Source: Trichinella spiralis (lineage: Eukaryota; Nematoda; Enoplea; Trichinellida; Trichinellidae). Taken from it: a DNA stretch of 64,000 nt. The position numbers and the translations under genes are program-made. The notes beneath the pieces were generated by a model. It was not told the DNA's origin. It saw only the letters and a program-made list of their open reading frames with translations, and ran no database searches. Of this stretch, positions 46,334 to 58,452 are shown piece by piece (within the stretch, counting starts at the first letter, position 1; each line of letters begins with the position of its first letter). Location of the stretch: positions 13,178,704-13,242,703 of the forward strand of contig CM012955.1 of the NCBI GenBank assembly GCA_000181795.3. Direction: 5' to 3'.

Positions 46334-49300
46334 TCTTCTTCATCATCTTCTGACTGTTGGTAATTGTGAAATGTGGGGAAAAAAAAGGAAAAAATAAAAA
46401 TAAAATACTACTTCACAGAATTGACCAACATATAACCAACTGTTCGAGAAAAAAAACGAAATAATTCCTGATTTTTCAAAACTAGCCTATTCTTCTAAAA
46501 ACCGACATACCGAGCGAGAGTAGAACAGCAGTATATTCAAAAGAAGTGTGTTGAGGCGATGTTGCAAGAAGAAATTTAATTAAATTAACGTGAAAGAAAT
46601 TCAACGACCACTTGCACCGCTTGACAAGAGAATACGGATGTGAATAGGATGGTCGAATGATTTTTCTCGAGCTTTCTTCTTCTTTTCAGTCGAATCTGTA
46701 AACAGTTGATTAGCGGTAGAAAAAAATAGAAAACAATAGAAAAACAATACAACCTGAAAATCATTTTCAATTGATAAGAAGATGAAAAATGTCAAATTTT
46801 AAAAATAGGAAAAAAAAACAAAATAAAAATAAATAATAATAATTTTGGAATTGAACAATTGAAATAATATTGAACAATTTTCGAACTAATTTGACGACTG
46901 GGGCAGAGTTCCGGGGTGAAATTGACGCGGCATATTGACGGGCGCATTACATACATATACATATACATATACATATACTTATATATAGGCAATGCAGGTA
47001 CAAATTGTTCGGCCTAATCGAGAATGTGTCGAACTTTGTGTCAAGCAAACGCAGCTGTGAAAACCGTCGCACATTTGGATGGATCCTGTAAATCAAAGCC
47101 GACCGTTTGGAAATTTCTCAACAAAAAATGAAAAATTGTTCATTGGAATATTTAAAAATAAACAACTGGTTGTTTTGAAAGTGAAGAATATTTTTCCAAC
47201 ATTTGACAAAACAAAAAGAGAACACCTCGTTCATTGAAGCGCAACACACTACCCACGTAGTAGCGCGTGTCAAACTAGCCGATGAAATTTATGCTAAAAG
47301 TAGAAAAAAAAATTTGAAATAGAATTTTACAATAAAAAAAAATAATAAAATAAATAATATGTACAAGTAGATAAAATGGAATCAACTGTTGATTATGGTA
47401 GCGTTAAGAAAGAGAGAAAGAGAGATGAAGAATTCTTTAGAAAGAAGTTAAGAGAAACATTTGTCAACTGAAGAACAATCAATCAGAGAGAAATAGCAGC
47501 ACAAACGAGTGCAACGACGCGTCTCTGTTGTGTCTTTGTGGAACCAGTTGAACGAGCAGCAATTGATAGATAACAGATAGATATTTTATATATTTGAAAG
47601 CCATTTGACGTACCAAGTGATCAAACCATCGGATGAATTGTTTCGCTCATATCGTGACAAACAACGCTCAAATTGACACCACCAAAATAATCGTCTCGAC
47701 AAAATTGCGCGTACAACCGTTGAAACGAATCAGCCGTCGAACGCGCGTCTTCTTCATCATCATCCGCTTAAGTGAAAAAGAAGCCGAACAACGAACGCTG
47801 TTCCAATTATCATTTCACAAAACGCTTCACTTTTCACGCATCGTATTTTTACCAACCAACAACGCCCAATGTTATTGTTCACTTCGTAAAATGTTCAAGA
47901 AAATAATTATCAAATATTATTTAATTTCATCCTTTTTTTTCCCTTTTCAAATAATAAAAAATAAATATACAAATGAATTACAGTATACAATCATTTTCAG
48001 GATATTTCACCGTTACAGTACATTCAAACGCGAATCGTGTTTCTGTTGTTTTTTTTACGATCGAAAAAAGTTTCACACAAATGAAAATCAAGTTTGAAAT
48101 TTGAATTTTTTGAAATAATCACAATGAAGAAAAAAAAATACAAAACGACCATACTCGAGTCGATGATTTTAATTTAAATTTTTTTCTGTTTCTAAAAACT
48201 TAAAAGCATTTTATCATTTCACTTTTCGATCGAATATTAAATTTTAAATATTGAAAAAAAAAGTTGTTGTTTTTTTTCATAAATTTTTTCTCATCAACCA
48301 GGCCAGGCAATGGAACGGCGAATGGGAACGGTGGATGCGGCGAATGCGGCCTGCTGTGAACGTTCGACTGTTGTGATGCGGTGAATTCAACAACGCCGAG
48401 GCGACATCGACGTTCGATCAATTGGACTGTAAAACCAGGCCGGCCGGTTTTATTAAATCGATAAAGGCGAAAAATTTTTCTCTTCGGTCCATATTTTTCA
48501 AAAAGTTAACCACGTGCGTGACAATTTTCCCTCCACAATATAATCTTCGAAATCAAAACGAGATCCGGCTGGATTTTTAGCTTCGTTGTTGTTGTTTTGT
48601 TTACATATTTGTTTGTTGTTTCGAACATAAAGAAAATGTAAATTGGATTCAATTTAACTTTTAATTTTTGCACATCAATAGGAGGCAAATTAGCATTCTG
48701 TTTTTTCTGTTCGTTGTTCAATTCGTCTTCTTCTATTCTGAAGCCTACTCTGCCAACGAAAAATTGCAAACTCATTATTTTCTATTCAACGTGATACGTG
48801 ATGTGATGTGTGGAAAATCTGTTCTTTAAAACTTTTTTTTTCGATTTTTATTATATCTCTTTTTTTTATTGCTGATTTGTACTTTTCATGTGGAAATAAA
48901 TTTCATTTTTCATATTCAATATGCATCGTTTCATATTTGATTGTCGATTCGCGTCCGTTCATCAATATGGCCGACATGTGACTGTGTTGTCTTGCATTTT
49001 TCACAATTTGTCGTCACACGATCATCATCGTCAACTACAGCATCAATTGCAATCATCATATCAACTGACAAAATCAAATCAAACAAAAAGAAAATTAAAA
49101 AACAACTCATCAGTATGCACAATCAAATACTAAAAAAATAATAATAAAGAATTGCTTTTCAACATAAATTTTTTTTCCGTTTGGTTTTTATTTTTGGAAT
49201 GCGTGAAAATGAACTAAATTTTAGGCAAATATTTGCCCTGAATTGAACGCAGGCAAGATTTATACGGACAATTGATCAAATCCGGTTTTTAATTGCACTG

Positions 49301-50956
49301 TAGCAATTCAATCATCTCAATTTTTGATCATCATGTTTCTTGGAAATGTTTTTTTTTGTTCTACAGTTGCCTTGAATTTTTTCTCAATCGGAAATTTTTT
49401 TACACACGTAATGCTGTATACTGTTGATCAATTATTTATTTAATTAATTAATTAACGGTTTAATCTTTTCACGTCACACTCGTAAATAAATTTGTTTCAA
49501 TTTTCCATGTAAAACAATTTATCTACAACTTATATTATTGAATTGCATGTTTTACGTAAAAAAAAATATCAATACAACATTTCAATTAATAAATGTAAAT
49601 AATTGTAAAAATATTTTCATACGTGCTTCGACATTTTCATGTACGGATATTGAATTTCATTTGATTAACAATACAATTTATCTGTCTTTTTGTACAATTT
49701 CAAAATGCAATTTATCACCAGAGCACAATACTTTTGCTTCATTCAATTGCATTTGCTGAACAATTTATTTCGTTTTCATGACAACTTTTATGAAAATTAT
49801 GATTTCGCCATCTTTTAAAATTGAATAATTGTCAAAAAAATCCACTCACTGCGATTTCCCTGATGAGAGGATAAATTTTCAATTGAACACGTCGACAGTT
49901 GAACAGAATTTGAACATGCATATAATACAATCGATTTAATGACGACTATGTAGAAAATATTTCTTTTTCTCAAAATTTTCAAACAAAACAATCAATAATT
50001 TTTACTGAAAAATTAATAACTAAACATACGAACAACAAGAGCAAAAAGAAAAATCTTAGCTCGCATTTGAAACATTACGCTATGCATGTGTGGGTAGGAT
50101 AAAAGGGAATTGGTGTAGATTTGAAAAATTAATTTTCTCCTTTTTTGTTTTTTCCTCTGTTTTCCAAATATTCTCCAAAGAAAATGCAATTTATTATTTG
50201 TTGAACATTTTCCAATTCAAATAAAATAATCGAATGAGAAATTTGAAATTTAATCCGATTAAAGCAATGATTCGAGTAAATTTCCATTCTTCAAAGCTCT
50301 TCTTTCTTGTCATTTGTAATAAGAAGAAGCGTCAATATTGTCAACGTGCAGAAGAACAATTTTCACCAAACAATTGTCCATTCAAAACTGACAACACCAA
50401 ATGCAAATTTATGGCAATTTAACAGAAAAACAATTTTTTAAAAAATGAATAATGTTTCACGTCAAAGTGAGCGTGCATTGGCGAATGAACAAAAAAATTT
50501 ACATATTGTAATTTTCGACTGTCCACAAAAAAAAATAGGGTTACTGTTTGATTTTACTGGTAATTTAATATTTTTATTTTTAATTTACAATTTTTTCTCT
50601 CGAAAAAGTTCAAATTTTATGATTCTGTCCAAATAAACGGCATATTTTTACACACAAATCCACACGAACAACAAACACATCTTGTGGATAAATTTCCATT
50701 ACGTATTGCATGAAATGAAGCAATGAAGAAAAAATCACCGACGTATTTTTATGGCTAAATTATTTGAAACAACAACAACAATGAGCGTAATAGCAAATAA
50801 ATATTTGAATAATCAATAAATTTCCTCCACAATGTTGCGTGCTGTTTGTCGTGTTGTGTAATTTGCAAATATTTTTTTCAAAACATTAAATATTTTATAT
50901 TTTATTTTTCATTTTGTTTTCAATTCATATCACGTGATGGGGTCGAGTGTTTAATT
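45961..50956. other. Gene-poor region with simple repeats and weak frames
   Basis: (TTA)n at 46301-46333 and (CATATA)n at about 46951-46979. Weak candidates only: a 154-codon plus frame at 47633-48097 whose first half is CpG-rich, and an 89-codon minus frame at 48506-48775 with a charged start. A short CpG-rich island lies at 48295-48440. None is recognisable. The islands may be distal TENT5 promoters or 5' exons. Confidence 0.45.
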
Positions 50957-51371
50957 TTAAGCTTGATTTCGGTTTTGCACACAAATTGTGATTATTGCGT
51001 AGAAATTTTTCAAAGAAAAATGAAAATAATAGTAATGATGAATAATTGAATTGTACAAAATTGGTTTGGTAAAATTGAAATTCTTTTCAGCTGCCATCTG
51101 ACCAACAGCAATGTTGATTGACAACCATCTTCTTTCGGTTCGTAAATAAATCATTCCAAAGTCATCCTGCCAAAGCGGCTATTCTTTACTCGTACCACAC
51201 CCCACAACCATCATCAATCGCTAGGCCAGAATTTATCTTTTTCTGATTACTGTAGCCAATGGACGCATATCTGCACTTGTGCACTGTTTTCATTGTACAA
51301 TTTAAAAACCAGTATTGCGTGCAAACATCATTTTGCAACATTTCAAAATTCAACAAATTCGAAATTTTCAT
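50957..51371 (-). other. Coding-like block, unrecognised
   Basis: Two adjacent minus-strand frames look protein-like. One spans 51371-51186 and ends in a Gly/Asp/Cys-containing stretch. The other follows an acceptor-like TTTGGCAG and reads DDFGMIYLRTERRW and onward. The gap between them is too short for a normal intron, so a single gene model could not be built. This may be a decayed exon pair. Confidence 0.25.
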
Positions 51372-52057
51372 TTGTTACTCAATTAAAATTAATAATTAAT
51401 CTGAAAATGTATCTTTTTGTTTTGTTTTGTTTTTTCTTTGAATTTCCATTCAACAACAACTCCACTAGAAATATTTTAATAACACCTGAAAATCAAAAAA
51501 TGATCAAATTCAGAAAAATAGAAAAAAATTTTGCGTAGAACAAAAAGCGACAAAACTTGCCGCGGCAGTTAAAGCACAAACTAACGGAAAATTTATCACA
51601 AACGTTGCAAATTTATCTCGTTGTAAATAAGCTGAATTTTTCAAATTTATTGCCTCGAAAGGTGAAACGACATCAATATTTCTCTATAGCCAGTTGTTCG
51701 CATTTAACTTTTGAAAAATTAACTTTACGAAGCTGGGAGAAAAACTATTATTTTCCCTTTTTAAAATTATTTTTCATCTCATCACATCACAACATCCATC
51801 AATATCGCTGCAATAGGCAGAGTTTTATAAATAAATAAAAAATAAAACCAATACAACTCGTTAATTAATATAGTTCACATATTCTTGAATCTATCCAAAT
51901 GCTAATAAATACGTGTTCATGACACTGAGTAGCGGATTTTGAACATGAAAACGTTTACTTGTAAAATAAATTATCCCTAAAGTAATTTGCATAAAAGAAA
52001 AACACAAAAATATTAATTTTAATAAGAAAAATATGCCATAAATGCGAATAACGAAAA

Positions 52058-52387
52058 ATGTTATATAGCATTTTTATTCCATTCCTACTGGCAGGCAGAA
52101 TGGTTGAATGCTCTTCATCTACTGCCGGCCGATATAGCAAAATCAGCACGCCTAGAAGGCGTCAGAACGCTCAGTGTATACATACACCAAAACTTACATT
52201 GACTAGTGAAATTAGCCTAAAAGCGGCTGAAAATACCAAAATCAGCACGCCTAGAAGGGGTCAGAACGCTCAGTGTATACATACACCAAAACTTACATTG
52301 ACTAGTGAAATTAGCCTAAAAGCGGCTGAAAATACCAAAATCAGCACGCCTAGAAGGCATTCAGTTCTAACCCCAATTTTCAGCTGA
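52058..52387 (+). CDS. ORF spanning the 99-bp minisatellite (109 aa)
   Basis: ATG-initiated frame. The first ten residues (MLYSIFIPFL) are hydrophobic and leader-like, followed by a Ser/Thr-rich stretch and then 33-residue repeats containing ISTPRR, a TPKLTLTSEISLKAAENTK segment and one Cys each. The last repeat is cut short by the stop. No family is known. It could be a small secreted repeat protein or a chance frame in a minisatellite whose period is divisible by three. Confidence 0.25.
   Translation: MLYSIFIPFLLAGRMVECSSSTAGRYSKISTPRRRQNAQCIHTPKLTLTSEISLKAAENTKISTPRRGQNAQCIHTPKLTLTSEISLKAAENTKISTPRRHSVLTPIFS
52139..52360 (+). repeat. 99-bp minisatellite, about 2.2 copies, in frame
   Basis: Units at 52139-52237 and 52238-52336 plus a partial third starting at 52337. 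The first two units are nearly identical. The period is a multiple of three and one frame is open across all copies, giving a 33-residue repeat that begins ISTPRR. Confidence 0.9.
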
Positions 52388-52794
52388 TAACTGCATCCAC
52401 AGCACAAGCCGAAATTACGGCATTGGATGTAAAATGACATTTGATTGTGCCAAGTGGAAGATAAATTCCACCTTTTATAAAGGCGTTAAAACTATATATT
52501 TGCTATATAATTGCGCTTCAACTGAGCATTACAGATATAAAAGTAAAAACAAGACAACTACTAAATGATTAATGTATGAGTTGAATAAAAAATTATGATA
52601 CAATTTTAGTCGAGAGCTAAAATATAAATTACTGTTGAAACTGAAAAATAAGTTCAATTTTGGCAAAATTACAACAAGCATGAATGCTCGCTATCAATGA
52701 CAAAGAACAACACAATTCGAATTCCTTTTTTTCATTTTTTTCCTCCTTTAAAAGTCAAATTACGAAAATTTGATAATCTAGTTCAAGTACTGTA

Positions 52795-53075
52795 TTGTCG
52801 TGCTTTTTGAGAAAGTTTTCGCTCAATTGATCAAAGGCAGGGCTTTGGAAACGGTCACAGGGCGAGATACATGACGAAAACGGTGAACAGGGTCAAAATC
52901 AAATGCCAAAGTCAAAAGATACAGTAGAAAACTTACAAACGAAAAGCGGAATGTTCAATGGTCAGCAACCGTTGGCTAGCGTTGTTCGAATCTGTCATGA
53001 AGAGATTGAAAAATAACGAAAAATCCAACAAAAGCACAACACGACCGGACGCTTCATATTAATTGGTATGAATTA
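52795..53075 (-). pseudogene. Decayed copy of the four-TM gene's last exon
   Basis: Clearly homologous to 54846-55123; both share segments such as SNNASQRL and LTIEHSA. Compared with the good copy it lacks about 15 bp around 52955, has several in-frame stops, and has no splice acceptor at its 5' edge. It is a duplicated exon that lost function. Confidence 0.75.
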
Positions 53076-53212
53076 TTAATAAAATTGTGAATGTGAAAAA
53101 TGTAATTAATAAACTATATGTGTTGTTTTTTCTTTCAATAATAATAATGGCTGGTAGATGTCTGAGAATCTTATTAAATAATTCCACTTGCCGTTAAATA
53201 TGTGAAAAACTT

Positions 53213-53715
53213 GACTAGAGTATGCAAATTGAAATTGCTCTTTTTCCACTTCGGGTGTGGACAATAAGTGGAAATTGGTCATTGGGATGGTTTTGTTCAA
53301 ATGTTAGAATTTGGATGTCTACAATGAAGCTTTGACAACAACAAACTGGTCAAAATAAACCCAGTATTTTGCTTGTCGAAGTGCACAGAACTTGTGCTTG
53401 GGGCGTTTCTGAACGCTGTCCAACGTTCAATAGCCCATTGTTCGTCCCAGTGCATCCACCTCTGTACGTCAATACAGTTTTCAGCATTAAGAAAATGTTC
53501 TTGTCAAAGTAGCACTTTTCACAAGAAAGTGGTTTATTTGCGAAAGTGAGGATAAAATGCTTTCAACTGTTTCTCCATTCAGTCATCGCAATTTGCATGT
53601 CCATTGTAATGCGTAATATTTATTCAAAATATGACGAAAGTCAACGGATACGGTAATTTTGTTTATTCAACTACAACTGTTTGTTTATTGTGTATGTAAA
53701 CGAAATAAAAATACT
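53213..53715. ncRNA. Conserved duplicated block, copy A (candidate structured RNA)
   Basis: 503 bp aligned to 55237-55751 with about 97% identity and only one 12-bp indel, while the adjacent exon copies have diverged far more. ATGCAAAT octamers lie near each end in inverted orientation (53222-53229 and 53591-53598). Hairpins at 53383-53397 and 53403-53416. No frame is consistently convincing on either strand. A structured RNA or regulatory element is inference. Confidence 0.3.
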
Positions 53716-54412
53716 TCATAAATGTTCCATCATTTGCAATAATCAAGTGATGAAATTTATCCTCGCGAGACATTTTGAAACTGTCGACTTTGTGAATTCA
53801 TCGAAAGTGTAAATCAGTAATAAAATGATTACGTATTTTGAAAACATTTTGTATTTTCTTTGGTTTGAAACTATTACAATTAAAGTTTCTTATTATGAAA
53901 TAAATAGACAGTCTAGTTACAAATTGGGGAAATTAAAAACTGAAAACTTACAATTTGAGTTTATAAATAATCTTTTCATTGGTATACAACGCCAGAATTG
54001 ACAAATAAAATCTAGTTGAGTAAGAGAGAAAATAATCAAAAAAGAATAACTTTTTGGAAGATGTCTTCTTGTTTCTTGCGTTTGAATTTATATTTAATAA
54101 AATTTCACAGGAATTATTTCATCATTGTTGTTGAATGTACATGTATCTATTCAATCAATTACAAATCAGTTGAAAAATGATCTGACGAAAACATATACTT
54201 ATTAAACAAAACGAACGCCATGGTCATTTTCCATAAAACAATCGTACAAATCAATTTTTTGCAAAATTGTTGAAATCTGCGACAACTTGTTGAAAAAGAG
54301 ATATTTTCCAAGGAAAAATTTGCATAAAATGTGAAAAGTGAAAATGTTTCAATAGCACCTAAAAATCCTAAATTGACCCAACTCAAAAGGATGGAATTGA
54401 CAAAACTTTGCA

Positions 54413-56110
54413 TCAAGCGAAAAGCAGCTCAATGTGTCGCGGTAACTAACCAAGAACAACGGAAAATTGCCGTTGACATCACAAATTTTGAAAATTTTTC
54501 TTGTTTGAAATAAGCCTCATTTTTAAAATTTATTATTTTGAAAAGTAAAACAATATCGAAATTCATTTCTTGCCAACAAACAGTGTCTACTTTTCAAACA
54601 GCCAATTGTTCATGTTTAACATTTGAAAAGTAAATTTTCCGTGGCTGGGAGAAAAACAATTTTCTGTTTTTAAATTATTTTTTGAACAAGTAATAAATTA
54701 ACTATGCAAGTATGATTTTTTTTGAGTAATTTTACTTAAAATCATTTTAAAAATTTCCTTTTTCTTTCCTTTCAAAGTGAAATTACCAAATTTTGATAAT
54801 CAAGTTCTAGTACTGTATTGTTTTGCTTTTTGAGAAAGTTTTCTCTCAGTCGATCAGATGCAGCGCTTTGGAAGCGCTTAGGATGCGGCACACGACGAAA
54901 ACGGTGACCAGGGTCAAAATCAAATGACAAAGTCCGAAAATGCAGTAGGAAACTTGCAAGCAGACGAACGTGACATATGAAGCCGAATGTTCAATGGTCA
55001 TCAACCGTTGGCTGGCGTTGTTCGAATCTTTCATGAAGACATTCGAAAATAGCGAAGAATCCAACAAATGCGCAACACGACCGGACGTTTCATATTGAAT
55101 GATATCAATTATCTCCACAAGGCCTGAAATTTAAAAAATAAACAAAAAACGAATACATCTTATCAAAAACTCATTTTCATCCAAATCAACAATTTGAAAG
55201 ATGTGAGAGGAAATTTAAATAACGGCACTTGTAAGTGACTAGAGTATGCAAATTGAAATTGCTCTTTTTCCACTTCAGGTGTGGACATTTTCTTGGACAA
55301 TAAGTGGAAATTGGTCATTGGGGTGGTTTTGTTCAAATGCTAGAATTTGGATGTCTACAATGAAGCTTTGACAACAGCAAACTAGTCAAAATAAACCCAG
55401 TATTTTGCTTGTCGAAGTGCACAGAACCTGTGCTTGGGGCGTTTCTGAACGCTGTCCAACGTTCAATAGCCCATTGTTCGTCCCAGTGCATCCACCTCTG
55501 TACGTCAATACAGTTGCCAGCATTAAGAAAATGTTCTTGTCAAAGTAGCACTTTTCACAAGAAAGTGGTTTATTTGCGAAAGAGAGGATAAAATGCTTTC
55601 AACTGTTTCTCCATTCAGTCATCGCAATTTGCATGACCATTATAATGCGTAATATTTATTTAAAATATGACGAAAGTCAATGGTTACGGTAATTTTGTTT
55701 ATCCAACTACAACTGTTTGTTTATTGTGTATGTAAACGAAATAAAAATACTTTTTCCCATATAATTTTCATCAAATCTTATAAATCAGTTTATTTCTACA
55801 TTTTACTTCATAAATATTCCACCATTTCCAATAATCAAGTTTATCTTTGCAAAACATTTCGAAACGGTCGACTTTGTGAATTCATCAAAAAAATAATCAA
55901 GTATTAATGTAAATCAGTAATAAAATGAAAATTTATTTTGAACAAATTCTCCGTTTTCTTTAGTTAGGAATTATTAAAAATGAAATTTCTTTTATCAGCA
56001 TAATTCAAGTTGAGAAAATGAAAAATTACAAAAATTTGAATTTATAAGTGTAAAGGATCTTTTTATTGGTACGCAGAGCCGGAATGGAGACACAAGAGCT
56101 GGTCGTGTAA
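54413..56110. repeat. Segmental duplication, unit B
   Basis: Unit B contains the functional last exon (54846-55123) of the four-TM gene and the conserved 515-bp block at 55237-55751 inside that gene's intron. It lacks the minisatellite insert of unit A. Confidence 0.8.
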
Positions 56111-58452
56111 GATATGAAAACGCTATGCCAAGGTTGGAAAAGGTATTTTACGACTCCGCATTTTCTCTTGCGCTGCAAATTACGCTTGTGTATGACCTTC
56201 GGTGTCATGTTTAAGAAATAAATCCTGAACTGACTTCTTGAGAAAAGCCCATAAAGTGAAGTGAGCACAAGGATGTGTTGATGATAGTAATTGTGAAGTA
56301 TTTGGTCGCGTTGTTCAATTTAAATGGTCCGAAAATTTCAGACCAAAGATCCATTGATCCAAATTACGTTCAATTACTGAGAAATGTTGCTATATCAATA
56401 CTCTTTTATACTGTTCTGTTTGTCAACTTTTATTTGCCATCAATGAAAATATTTTTAAATCTTTTTTATTACGAATTTAAATGATGACAGCGTAATAATT
56501 ACAAAAGCACGTTTCATCTATTTTTATAGCCTTTGATCAACGTTTATTTTCCTTTTTAAAAAGTAATGATTTGAAAAGTGCAGTTTAATTTATTTGGTCA
56601 GTTTATGTTTATAAATAATGACTTGATGTACTTTACGAAGTAGTATATAGTAAACTGAGCATAATATTTTTACTTCTATGACCAACTATTCCCTTTTTAT
56701 ACTTAATCTCTTAAAATTGAAAAGTGCACTTTGCTGTTTAGCATTTTTCTGGTATATTAATTCCTGAATTTTGTTTGTCACATTGAAATACATCGGGAAA
56801 TGAAAAACTTAATGCATTTTTCTAACATTCAGTAATATTTTGACAATTGTAGATGACATTTTCAAGGTTACTGTTGCAAAAATGAAAACTGCAAAAGTTA
56901 TGCTTAAATTTTTGGCAAAAGTATTTTTTTGAATCCATGCTTTACGAAGCATACTTCATGAAATTTCAAACAGTCTGTACATTAAATAATAATGTTGTGA
57001 CAACTTGGTTTTAAATTGCTCGCCCAATTATTTTATCCTTAATTTATTTTCTACAAAATGACATTTAGTAATGGATATTTAATTTGAAATATAAACTAAA
57101 CCATCTTACGCAGTTTGCGATTGATAAAACAAAATGGAACCATCGTATGTAATTTTAATTTAAATACCTGGCACTCAAATGCTGGCGGTTCACAATCAAA
57201 AGATACTCCGTTCGGTAAAACTGCTTCCAACATTTACAACGATCTATTATTCAGGCATTTATGGCATATCTTAAACTTACAATATGTATTTTTATTGAAT
57301 TAAGTTTCACGTGTGACTACAACTAAAAGTAATATTTACACTTTCGAAAAGTATTATGATTGCAGCAGATTAGCTAATGAAAAATGCATCATTCAACAAC
57401 ATGTATATACATTTGAAACTTATTATCAAATGCTTTTATTAACAATTAAAAAATTAGCATTTTAATATTTAATTTTTATAAGACTGATCATTAGACTGAA
57501 TCATTTCACTGCATATTTTTTTCAAAAATAATTTCTTTTTTACGCATCACTGTAATGCACTCACGTGATAACACGTGATATTTAATCTCCAAAATGCAAT
57601 GTTTATAAACTACAAATGCATAAACCTTTGAACATGCGATGAAATTCAAGTGTTAATTATTTAAGAAACGATTTGTTTTGAAAATTCGAAAAAAAATTGT
57701 ACAATTATTTGAAAATTGAAACTAATCCAAATTCAGCATAGTCCAAAATGTTTTATATTTCTATTTGAAAATTTAAGCGTACAAGTTGCAAATTTCAAAT
57801 TTAAATTTATTTGTTCGTGTTGAAAATGATGAATAGCATAATTGAACGTGAACAATAGTATACTGTTGAATATTGAAAAAAAATTAAACAATTAAAATTT
57901 TTGCTTACTTTGCATAAATGGCAGTTGAAATGGAGTGAGAAAGAAGTTAGCGACAAGCCAAAGGCAAAGAAATGGCAGAAAATTGAGCGCTTTCTCTTTT
58001 TGTATGGCCGTAAGCATGCAGACGGCGCCGATGGCCAAAACGTAAAGCACGTAAAGCAGACGTAGCACAAGACGAAGCTGGTGCTGCGGGGATGCTTTCA
58101 TCCACAGTTGTGCTATTAAAGCTACATCCGCAGAAACAAGAAGAAAAGCAATAAACAAGTGCATGTATGCAATAAGCCTTGCTCTCAAATAGAATCGTTC
58201 GAGCAGCTTGCGTTGCCGGTTGAGCACAATTAGCTGCGCTAGTCGTTGTACATCTTGACTGAGGAGATTTTCCACATAGGGGCTGGATGCTGACTGACTG
58301 GCGCTTGGTTGTCTTTGAGATTCATATCGATCATGAGATGCTTGTATAGCATCAGTTTCACCCTGCTGCCTTTGCGCATGATGGAAATAATATGTGGAGT
58401 TTGTCCAGTAGCGTGCAAGCCTTCTTGGGCGGGATAAAACACCGCTGGTCAT
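54846..58452 (-). CDS. Four-TM membrane protein, unrecognised
   Basis: Two exons, 58452-57909 and 55123-54846, with a 2.8 kb GT-AG intron and matching phase, give 273 residues. The N-terminal third is polar (Arg, Gln and Ser rich). Four hydrophobic segments follow: around MHLFIAFLLVSADVALIAQL, LRLLYVLYVLAIGAVCML, FLPFLCLWLVANFFL, and in exon 2 VTFVCLQVSYCIFGLCHLIL. A hydrophilic loop with one Asn-Ala-Ser sequon separates the last two. This is a MARVEL/tetraspan-like topology without a recognisable signature. The ATG at 58452 is the first in frame; the frame is also open upstream, so a further 5' exon is possible. The last exon and its flank have been duplicated to 52.8 kb. Confidence 0.65.
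55237..55751. ncRNA. Conserved duplicated block, copy B (candidate structured RNA)
   Basis: Counterpart of 53213-53715, inside the single intron of the four-TM gene. Octamers at 55246-55253 and 55627-55634. Perfect small hairpins GCACAG-AAC-CTGTGC (55419-55433) and GCGTT-TCTG-AACGC (55439-55452). The first has G-C in this copy and G.U in copy A, so pairing is kept. Short frames exist on both strands but none dominates. Confidence 0.3.
56026..56268 (-). other. Intronic minus-strand frame of about 80 codons
   Basis: Lies in the intron of the four-TM gene. It is basic in the middle (HKRNLQRKRKCG). Its last part overlaps the fading end of the segmental duplication. No splice sites in matching phase were found, so it is probably a remnant. 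Confidence 0.2.
57170..57260 (-). other. Possible cryptic exon in the four-TM gene intron
   Basis: A 76-base stretch bounded on the minus strand by AG and by a CCAG/GTATTT donor. It can be read in phase from exon 1 but leaves a phase that does not fit exon 2, so inclusion would truncate the protein. It may be an ancient duplicated exon, a poison exon or chance. Confidence 0.15.

Larger units (their letters stand above)
51541..54030. repeat. Segmental duplication, unit A
   Basis: Unit A aligns in pieces with unit B (54413-56110) in the same orientation: 51541-51850 with 54413-54690, 52730-53080 with 54780-55105, 53213-53715 with 55237-55751, and a fading match to about 54030/56110. An insert of roughly 850 bp (51850-52700), holding the 99-bp minisatellite, is present only here. 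The pieces differ greatly in identity. Confidence 0.8.

Noticed and set aside
52982-52997. tRNA B-box-like GTTCGAATC
   Set aside because: It lies within the duplicated exon, encodes part of it in the good copy, and has no A box or acceptor stem around it.
53222-53598. The inverted ATGCAAATTG motifs as terminal inverted repeats of a small transposon
   Set aside because: The shared arms are only about 10 bp, the conserved block extends beyond them on the right by over 100 bp, and no target-site duplication was found.
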